A DNA stretch of 64,000 bases from Chaenocephalus aceratus (Eukaryota > Chordata > Actinopteri > Perciformes > Channichthyidae), in NCBI GenBank assembly GCA_023974075.1, contig CM043793.1:6729628-6793627 (forward strand), given 5' to 3'. How positions within the stretch are numbered: the first letter of the stretch is position 1; the number at the start of each line of letters is the position of its first letter. This document shows, piece by piece, positions 45,652 through 64,000 of this stretch. The notes beneath the pieces were generated by a model. That model did not search any database. It was not told where the DNA came from and saw nothing but the letters and a program-made list of their open reading frames with translations. A program made the position numbers and the translations under genes.

Positions 45652-45950
45652 CAGTCGGTCTGTCTGTCTGCCTGTCTGTCGTATTGCTTCTGTAACCTCT
45701 GTTTATGTCCAGTATTTATAGAGTGCTCTGCTCCATGAGCAATAACATTGTGAAAGCTCGCACACGCACACAAACACAAATAAATGAAGTTAAGACTCAT
45801 TCAGACTGATCCCTTTATGTTTGGATAGGTTTAGTTTGTTCCTTAAAAAGTAAGGAAAAATGCTAACTTTAATACTTGTTATGAACTATTTTTAAAGAGG
45901 CCCTTTTATGGTAATTTTCAGGTTCATATTTATATTGTGTGCCTCTCCTG

Positions 45951-46960
45951 TAGTGCTGCGTACCTGGACTCACATTCAGGTTCAGGTCCGGACTCAAGTC
46001 CAGAGGTTCAGGTTCAGGTCCGGACTTATAAGTCCGGACCTGAACCCATGGCTTGTGTCAAGTTGTGTGAGTAACTAAAGTGAACTTATTGTGAGCTAAT
46101 TATCAATTGAAAATTAACTCATAATCAACTCAAATTCAAACTCGTCAGGTTTATTGTGCTCCCTTCCAACTTGTGTCTACATTTCTCTACAAAGTACAAA
46201 TGTAAAAAAAACACTTTTTGCCACTTAGTCTACAAATGACTTATGACAGCAACTGCAAATGAACTACTACAAAGTTCAAACATTTATTTCATTTCCCAAA
46301 CTAAAGTAACTAAACTGAGCTGACTGAGCCTAAATCCCTAAAGCGTTGCTGAAAGGTAGAGTGTAGAGTAGACTATACGCATTACACTGTTACACACCTA
46401 CTATACAGTATAGGCTACACTGTAGTGACTGTACAATCAGAGTGTACTGTACTGTCTGTACACCATGTCTTTTCTACAACTCTACATGTGTACATTATAC
46501 AGTACATACTACATACATAGTGATGTACATACATACTGTTAGAATTAAAATCAATGTTGATATGGCGTAATTTTGAATTAAATACACTATTTAATTTAAA
46601 TCAGTTTTATTCTGAAAAAAACGGAAGTTCACACTATTTACTTACTACTTTTATTCTGAAAATTCTTCACTTCCGGTTAGCATTAGCATGTGGCGAAATG
46701 CTACGTTTTCAAACCGTGAATCGAAGGTGAAATGACATGCGATGTTGTACACTGAGCACACTGGGATTAGCACTCATTTATTGACACTGAATAACGTTTA
46801 TCAGGGAATGTTTAAATAACCACAGACACCAGAATATACGTAAGTGCTAGTTTTTTTTGCGAGTCCAAGTACCGGTTCCTGACGTTCCGGTTTTAACCGG
46901 ACTTGAACCGACATTTTTTACAAGTCCAGTACCGGTTCGGCGTACCGGTACGCAGCACTA
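45951..46960 (+). mobile_element. hAT-type element, non-coding
   Basis: Inverted ends TAGTGCTGCGTACC and GGTACGCAGCACTA with the 8-bp target duplication ctctcctg on both sides (45943-45950, 46961-46968). Subterminal repeats of aggttcaggtccgg at the left and accggt at the right. 1010 bp without transposase. The ends start with T instead of the usual C. Confidence 0.9.
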
Positions 46961-47260
46961 CTCTCCTGTGACATGTCTCCATGCTTTAATGTTCAAAAAG
47001 CTCTTTATTGTTCTCATATTGCCTGTGCTGCAGCACCTCTTTTCACCCTCTGTCTGAAACCAGAGCCCAGTCTGCTCTGATCGGTTAGCTGGCCGTCTCT
47101 GTTGTGATTGGTCAACCTCTTAGAAATGTCCCGCCCCTTAGGCTATCGTGAACAATTTATTTTTAGCCTTTGCAGACCATTTATATGCACACAAACCTAT
47201 ACAACACTACAGGAAAGAGACATCCCCCAAAGAGCATCATTTAAAACTCAAGTGTTCCTG
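46961..47260 (+). repeat. MITE family D, copy in right arm
   Basis: Inverted relative to 26541-26718. The hAT above split it near its end; the outer part continues at 45893-45950 (taaagaggccctttta...). Confidence 0.75.
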
Positions 47261-47344
47261 CTGTCAGCTGGTTGGTTTAAAAAGGACCTGCTTTTGGTAA
47301 TTTGTTGACAGATAACTGAGGATGTTGGCTTTAGTGAAGAAGCC

Positions 47345-48265
47345 TGCAATCATCAATCAATGTTTATTTATATAGCCCAATATCACAAACGTTACATTTG
47401 TCTCAGTGGTCTTCACAGTTTGTACAGAATATCAGTATGACAATACGACACCCTCTGTCCTTAAACCCTCTGTCCTTAGACCCTCACATCGTACAAGGAA
47501 ACACTTCCGGAGAAAACCCACAGTTTAAAGGGAAACATGGGAGAAACCTCAGGGAGAGCAGCAGAGGAGGGATCCCTCTCCCAGGACGGACAGACGTGCA
47601 ATAGATGCCGTGTGTAAATCGAAGAGATAATACATTTGCAACATAGTTAGACCAAATATTTGATAATGCATGTGTGTATAATATGAAGATGAATCCACGA
47701 GGATGTCAGCAATCCTGTGGGAGCCATCAGGGAAGCAGTATGATGAGAGTCAGGCAGGACCACAGGGACAGGTTCAGCCACGACTCAGGATCATTCGGAA
47801 CATGAGTGTACACAGGTACAGACAGACAGAAGGAAGAAGTAAGGTGTCCCCGACAGTCCAAGCCTATAGCAGCAAAACTAGGGGCTGAATCTAATCAGCC
47901 CTAACTATAAGCTTTATCAAAAAGGAAGGTCTTAAGCGCACTCTTAAAAATGGATAGGGTCTCTGCCGCCCGAACACAAACTGGAAGCTGATTCCACAAA
48001 TGTGGAGCTTGATAAGAAAAGGCTTTTCACACTAGCTGGATCTCATTGGATAATATAATCAGATACAACTCAATGAAACGCAATCCTCGGAGATGTCTCA
48101 AACATTAGCTGAGGCTGGCTTGGTGATCATTAAATCAGATCAGAAATACTTGGTTGGGTGGCAGGTGTTTGTAAAAACTGATGAGAGGAGACTTTGAATA
48201 AAGATCTACTGAGCCTTGTTTAAAATCGCTGTTTGAGATAAACCAAACAGCCTGTCCTCCTACCA
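47345..48265 (-). repeat. dispersed fish repeat with LINE ORF end, right-arm copy
   Basis: Inverted match of 25313-26300. Holds the LINE ORF2 C-terminus on the minus strand at about 47900-48010. Confidence 0.65.
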
Positions 48266-48797
48266 AAGAGCTACATAGAAGAAATAAATCCTGCCCATTT
48301 AACAACAAACACAATATTTTTGGTTTGTTTATTTAGTAACATTCTAATCCTGCTTTTAATCCCCAATTTTTTTTTAAATGTAACAGTAGTCTCTAGTCTG
48401 TAACTGTAAGATAATCGTTACCTTTTCTGTATCCTGTTACATGTATTCTGTTAGTCCCCATCGAATACCCCATAATAAGTATAAACATGTTATAAACCAT
48501 TTGTAAGAAGTGGATGATTAAATGCAACCTAACTTGATTGCATTTGGCAAATTGCCATGGCATAATTCTCTCTGATGGCTCCTGATATAGAACATTGCAC
48601 ATATTTTTTATTTATATTCTTTTTGTGGACTAAAATGGTTTGTTTTCATATCTTTGTCCTTTCTGGTTTCTCGTTCATAATCACACCGAGTGACTCACTA
48701 TGCTGTGTTACCAGTTCTGAACACATTGGCAAAATAAAGAATCAATTATGTTTAATTATGACATGTTCTAATTGTTCTCTCTCTGTCTCTCTGTCAG

Positions 48798-48835
48798 AGA
48801 TGTAGCGTGTGTGTTGGTGTGATCGGTGGACCATC
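48798..48835 (+). promoter_or_regulatory. DDR 5' UTR with a start-stop uORF
   Basis: A pyrimidine-rich acceptor (ctctctgtctctctgtcag, ending 48797) precedes the leader. Within it ATG at 48800 is followed at once by TAG (48803-48805), a minimal AUG-stop element 31 nt before the receptor ATG. Such elements can hold ribosomes and lower translation; effect here is inference and depends on the acceptor being used. Confidence 0.5.
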
Positions 48836-59559
<10,724 letters not shown>

Positions 59560-59747
59560 GTATTCCCTTTGACCTTACCCTTTTCATTTCACATACAAAA
59601 ATCCCTCAAATGTAAACGCATAAATGCTAGGGTAGGCAGTTATTGGCCAGTACATCTGTAATAACCTTGAGCATTGTGAGTGGGCTAAGAGAAAACTACA
59701 CCCCTGCTCCTCGTATTAGCAGATGTGTGTACACTGCCATTAAAGAG

Positions 59748-60086
59748 GCCCTATTATGTTTTGGGGGTTTGAGGGAGTTTCTTTCCGACACACTCTCCCC
59801 CTGCCTGAAAAGTCTCCATTGGAGCCCTTTGTTTACTTCCGTAACATAGTGGCATCATTATGTAACACCTGTGCTTCTATTGGCTAGCTCTCAAACACAG
59901 TGTACTTGATAGGCGGGACATCTGTAGGCAGTTGACCAATCAAAACAGAGCCGGCAGCTAACCAATCAGAGCAGACTGGGCTCTGGTTTCAGACAGAGGG
60001 TGAAAAGAGGTGTTGCAGAACAGGCAGTATGAGAAAAATAAAGAGCTTTTTGAACATTAAAAAATGGAGACATGTCACAGGAGAGC
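59748..60086 (+). repeat. MITE family D, fullest copy
   Basis: Begins taaagaggccctattatgtt; carries the shared accaatcagagcagactggg block and ends tggagacatgtcacaggag. Followed by caggggtggggaacc, a hAT-like end. Confidence 0.75.
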
Positions 60087-60662
60087 AGGGGTGGGGAACC
60101 TTTTTCCTCTCAAGGGCCATTTCAATGTTTTAAAAGCATTGTATTTCTATTGGTAGTGTGTTTCGTGCCTGCAACACGTCTTTTTGTCCGGTCGGGTCTT
60201 GAAAGACCGGAAGCTGTGTGGTTCATAAAAACATGTTCTTACTCAATATCAAGCCACGATTATTGTTTTTATTTTAAATCTTATAATGTCTGACTTTTTT
60301 TGCCGTCCTTTAGGAAGAGAAATGGGGCTCAGAGCCTCAGAATACTGAAATCTGTATTTTTTAAATATTTTTTTCCTTCTAATTCGTTATTCTTTTCTAA
60401 ATAACACACTGTTATTTACTCAACAATAACACACAATTATCCTTGTTTTTATTTATTTGTTTAATTCTATAATCTCGGGCTTTTCAGTCGTCCGTCATTT
60501 CGAGCATCATTGCGATACACACCCACTGAACTGATTACCCAAGATCCTCAGCTATGGTTTAAGCTTGGTGATTAGATGTTGTATCCGCAATGCACGTTGG
60601 GATATGGTGTTAATGCGATATGAAATCCGAAAAACATTTCGGAGTTTAGGATGGCCGAAGAC

Positions 60663-61589
60663 CAGTGTTACTGTAACGCGATACTTTGTAACGCGTTACA
60701 GTAACGTAACTACTTTTGCCGGGTAAAAAGTAGTGTAACACGCTACTACGTAAAAATGTGGTAACGTAACGTAGTTTCTTCTTCAATTCGCCGCAACATT
60801 ACTTTTCCCAGGGACGAGTGACAGTGACACTGCCTACTCAGCTGTGTGCTTACGCATTAGGCACAAGCTCTCATTCCACACTGTACGTGATAGAGGCATG
60901 AAGACTGAAGAGCAGTGATGGCAAGCGAGAAGCAGGCGCAGCCAACGCTAACATTCGAGGGATGGAGGTATTCCCATTACTTCGAACTTGTTGAAACTAA
61001 GGGGAAAAATGTGAGTGTAAGGTGTACGTTGTGCCCTGGCCAGAAACTTGTGTCCACTGCCGTTAACTCCACTGCCAACCTCACCAAGCATTTGAAAGGA
61101 AAACATGCTAGCATGAAGCTAGTAGCTCAAGATCCCCGGGGAAATGATGATATTTCGAGTCCAAGCCTATTTAGTAGCCTATTGATATGATTTGCACTAG
61201 CTTTGCACCTATTTTGGGGCTAGCCTGTAACCCTTAATGATTATAATTTTATTTTGATATCGTTTGATATTATTGTTTAGTGGTGGTGTTGACGCCTATA
61301 GCCCAATAGCCCAGTGCTCTGTGGCATTTTTTTATAATAAAGAGCACAAAAGACATATCTGTTATGTCCTCCATAATAGAACTTTATGTAAGCCTACACA
61401 TTTAGGAACAGAGATGGGGTTCTGCCCAAAGTCGAGCAACATAAAAGTAACGTAAAAGTAACGAGTAACGTAAAAAGTTACTTTCCTTGGAGGGAAAGTA
61501 ACTTTTTAAGTAAAGTAAGGGATTACTTTTTAAAGAAGTAACGAGTAACGAGCAAACACTACTTTTTAAAAGTAACTTCCCCAACACTG
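60663..61589 (+). mobile_element. hAT element, internally deleted
   Basis: Ends CAGTGTTACTGTAACGCG and AAGTAACTTCCCCAACACTG, 8-bp target duplication ccgaagac on both sides (60655-60662, 61590-61597). Subterminal gtaacg/gttac repeats. Carries a BED zinc-finger frame but no catalytic core. Confidence 0.94.
60918..61190 (+). CDS. BED zinc-finger protein of the hAT element (truncated transposase)
   Basis: ATG at 60918, 90 codons. Residues about 14-70 form a BED finger: FEGWRYSHYFELVE, CTLC, then HLKGKH. BED fingers bind the ends of hAT elements. The frame stops soon after the finger, so the protein would bind DNA without cutting. Could act as a competitor of full transposase; inference. Confidence 0.75.
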   Translation: MASEKQAQPTLTFEGWRYSHYFELVETKGKNVSVRCTLCPGQKLVSTAVNSTANLTKHLKGKHASMKLVAQDPRGNDDISSPSLFSSLLI

Positions 61590-61597
61590 CCGAAGAC

Positions 61598-62087
61598 ACA
61601 ACACTACCCATAATCCTCAACTATCGTTTGGGACTACAGTCCCATTGCTTGACAAACCCTGTGATTAATCTTCAAGCTCTGGAATTGGATGTTGGAGTGG
61701 CAGTGCGCCAAGGTTACGCCGAGAGCCAAACAGCACTTTGAAATGGAACGAAACCACGCCAGACTATCAAAACTGGACTAAAACGGGACCAGCCCGTACA
61801 CAACTATGGTGTAGTTATGCAATGAATGAAAAACTTGGGTCGCAGGTTCCTCAACAGTGAGTCATATACCACGGCCTGAAGTGAGCTATTGCTTTTATAA
61901 AACGGTTGCAATATGAAAGAAAAATACACACTCTAATTTAAATAGTTGTTATTATTAAATAATGATGTTCAAAATAAAATAGTCCCTCCGTTGCCTTCTG
62001 CACAAAACATAGTGCGAGGTGGTTGCTATGCAACAACACTAACAGCTAGCGAACATATTAGACAGGCAGCGTTGATCGGATATTTGG
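61598..62087. other. 3' flank of the recombinase gene
   Basis: 61598-61770 is shared with the deleted copy at 24525-24720. The rest shows no gene. Confidence 0.5.
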
Positions 62088-62463
62088 CTATTTATTTACA
62101 TTAATTTGTATGTTGCCGTTTATTGTGCACCCACTAAAAAACTGTGCAGCATCCGTAGAATGGCTTACAAGGTTACTTGTACAAGGCTGAGGTTGTACTC
62201 GGCTGTTGCTGGGCGTGAAGAGAATATTGCTCAATTTTCTCCGGTCTGCGAGATCCGGCTTCCAGTAGCTCTGGAGAGAGCTTTCGCACCTGTGGCCACT
62301 AACGGTCATAATTTCTCTATTTTCAAGACCCGCATCAGAAAGCTTCTGAATGGCGGTACTGCGGAGGCAGTGGTTGGTGTATTTCTGCTGTGTTCCTGCT
62401 TGCTTGCACATTCTAGGCAACATTGTCGAAAGGTGATTCACGCCCATTGGCTCTCGAGTGAAC
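62088..62463 (-). CDS. Crypton-type tyrosine recombinase, C-terminal catalytic part
   Basis: Opens at an acceptor (tttgctctgttacag) and reads FTREPMGVNHLSTMLPRM, then the catalytic block NHCLRSTAIQKLSDAG with His and Arg of H-x2-R, SGHRCESSLQSYWKP with the second His and the nucleophile Tyr, and a Ser/Pro-rich tail. Family: Crypton YR, related to the domesticated C-terminal domains of KIAA1958, QRICH1 and ZMYM proteins. The simple splice to the upstream part leaves the two out of frame, so either the junction is elsewhere or there is an indel. Confidence 0.85.
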
Positions 62464-62580
62464 CTGTAACAGAGCAAATGTGATTTTTAGTAGCTATCCT
62501 AATCCAGCCTAATCTATTAAAATAATATGCACTCCACATCATTCACCAAACATTGTTGACATCGCAGTTCATGTCAGTAC

Positions 62581-63372
62581 ATGTCTTCTTGGGTGGAGAT
62601 AAAAGGCAGGTGCGTCCGGGGGTAGGAGGGAGATGTATTTTTCTAACGAAGAAACTGGGCAGAGAGTATCACCAGGCAGTTCACACATAAATCCCCTTGA
62701 GCTCTCTTTATTTCTCGCCTGCGGGTCGTTGTAGTTTTTTGTGTGCTCATTGAACGTCAGCGTTGCATACTTAAGCCCGTTTTCGTCTGTTTTGGTGGTG
62801 AAAGACGAGGGTTTGAGCTGCCGATTACCCTCATTTCCCCTGCGTCCAAAGTGCAGTTGAACGTCAAACCACACCTTGTTTACTAGCCTCTCCGGAGTTT
62901 TTGGATCAAGTACTTGCTTGATAGCTTTGAAGTCATCTTCTGTTATGGAAGAGTGATGGACTGAAGTGTTGAGTCCCTTCTTTCTCAACATTTTCACAAC
63001 GCCGGTGAACGCATTGTTGCAAGTTGTGAACTCTGTGTCTTTGAGGAGGGACCAGGACAGACTGAGTGGTGGGTCATTTATGTGCCGGTTGAGTCCAGCA
63101 CGTAGACCGATATAGCTGCTCAGGCCGTATAGTTCGCCTTTACCGTTTCTGACAGTTGCATACAAATCTCTCAAGATGTTATTGAGCTGCTGTTTTGTCG
63201 ACGTCTGAAAGTCTATGACCACAGAATTATCCTGACACCAGTCTTCAAAGCACTTAACTGCCCATTTTGTTTGCTTCACGGTGTTCGTTTTGTTTTTTTC
63301 TAGTTGTTCTACCTGCTCATCACGTAGATCTGCATGTCGTCGTTTAGCAAGGGGCTTTTTTTCTGGAGGCAC
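62581..63372 (-). CDS. Crypton-type tyrosine recombinase, N-terminal and core part
   Basis: From MPPEKKPLAKRRHADLRDEQ, a basic start, through an SAM-like core-binding region (KQTKWAVKCFEDWCQDN, LNNILRDLYATVRNGKGELY, YIGLRAGLNRHI) to the first catalytic Arg in HFGRRGNEGNRQL and the strand pair YATLTFNEHTKNYNDPQ. Donor proposed after CAT at 62581; the frame would otherwise stop three codons later. 264 codons. Another frame at 63309-63440 (MEEWLEEEC) probably holds the original start, joined by a frameshift. Strand-cutting recombinase using Tyr. Confidence 0.85.
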
Positions 63373-63820
63373 TCCTCCTCAAGCCACTCCTCCATAGTAA
63401 GACCACCCCAGAGGTCGAAGTTAATCTTAAATGTTTCCATGTTATGCTTTGTAAGTTTGTTTCGTAACAGAAGAAATGTAAATGTAAATATATTTATAAA
63501 CAGACAAGTCCGCATTTTTGCGGACCTCTTTGATTACAGATTTGAAAACATAGTTGCTTGCTTTAAAAGTAGCACAATTCATTATGTAAAACCTTGGAAA
63601 GTATCTAGATATCCCTGCCCTGATGCCAAAGTAACTGCACACTGAATATGTTTTGCCGTTTGATGTCTATATCTGGACCGCTGAGTAAAAACGAGGGTTT
63701 CTTCCCCGTTACTTCTTCGCTGCTTTCTTGTTCCAGTTTGCTTTTCAGCCCAACTGTATACTGTTTTTCTCAGACGTGGAGGGATACTGACTTGTTGTGA
63801 AAAGTAACTTACAATTCTAC

Positions 63821-63847
63821 CCGTGGTATACGCTCAGTATATCACGG
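63821..63847. other. candidate tyrosine-recombinase core site
   Basis: Two 11-bp arms (CCGTGGTATAC and GTATATCACGG) in inverted orientation with a single mismatch, separated by 5 bp (gctca). This is the layout of recombinase core sites. It lies 450 bp upstream of the recombinase start. Function is inference. Confidence 0.45.
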
Positions 63848-64000
63848 CTAAGAACCAATCATATTGCTTGATTTGACTTGTCCGTTTTATAATAGACGTT
63901 AAGTACTTTGTCAGGCTTAATGTTTATCTGTAGATACCCCCAAAGCTTTTAATCTTATTTAAAAGAAGACCTTAACCTAAAGTATTCTTTAATGTTTAAA

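Larger units (their letters stand above)
60592..64000 (-). mobile_element. long-inverted-repeat transposon carrying a Crypton-type tyrosine recombinase (runs off the window)
   Basis: Reverse-complement blocks 63885-64000 and 61590-61770 are colinear with 24044-24150 and 24525-24720 of the copy in the left arm. 60593-60640 matches 23168-23215. Between the first two blocks lies the recombinase gene. A hAT (60663-61589) is inserted between 60662 and 61590. The right-hand limit lies beyond the window, and the left limit is not sharply defined. Confidence 0.7.

Noticed and set aside
62106..62483. 125-codon plus-strand frame
   Set aside because: Antisense to the tyrosine recombinase catalytic block.

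Overview
This window looks like teleost (probably percomorph) nuclear DNA. It carries one spliced vertebrate receptor gene, tRNA-derived fish SINEs, L2-like LINEs, Tc1, hAT and Gypsy elements, many MITEs and long CA/TG microsatellites. I see no prokaryotic features. Most of the window is accessory repeat DNA.

Region 1-8.3 kb is a three-layer nest. The outer layer is a Gmr1-like Gypsy LTR retrotransposon (plus strand, 3' LTR at 7949-8281; its 5' LTR should lie left of the window). It encodes Gag, then an aspartic protease that runs in frame into the two RanBP2-type zinc fingers of the host splicing factor ZRANB2. Pol is missing. This host-domain capture by an LTR retrotransposon is the main discovery candidate. 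A 5.8 kb hAT element (16-5811, 8-bp TSD gtgtatgt) sits in its leader. A second, internally deleted Gypsy (1168-4596, minus strand, TSD attg) sits inside the intron of that hAT.

Region 8.3-20.7 kb has no confident host gene. It holds AT-rich and GA-rich simple sequence, a tandem duplication at 11-12.8 kb, SINE and LINE tails and MITEs.

Regions 20.74-26.72 kb and 45.91-50.13 kb are the two arms of a large inverted duplication with a 19 kb spacer. The right arm holds the first two coding exons of a discoidin domain receptor gene (DDR2-like, plus strand). The left arm holds a near-identical inverted copy of the same two exons. Each arm has its own later insertions. The left arm carries a 3.4 kb long-inverted-repeat element with a Tc1 nested in it. 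The right arm carries a 1.0 kb hAT and a 0.6 kb MITE. The spacer holds a candidate untranslated first exon near 28.4-28.8 kb, several MITEs, a solo-type LTR, a hAT transposase fragment near 36 kb and a clear tRNA-SINE near 39.3 kb.

From 48.8 to 59.6 kb nine coding exons give about 390 residues of the DDR ectodomain: signal peptide, discoidin domain, discoidin-like domain and start of the juxtamembrane region. Transmembrane and kinase exons would lie right of the window. Several splice sites abut CA/TG microsatellites, most strikingly a pure (TG) tract of about 257 bp ending at the acceptor of coding exon 3.

From 60.6 kb to the end is a second copy of the long-inverted-repeat family. This copy carries a Crypton-type tyrosine recombinase on the minus strand with its catalytic residues visible, and is itself hit by a hAT (60663-61589, TSD ccgaagac) that keeps a BED zinc-finger ORF. 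The copy in the left arm is an internally deleted relative, so the two together outline a tyrosine-recombinase transposon with long inverted repeats.
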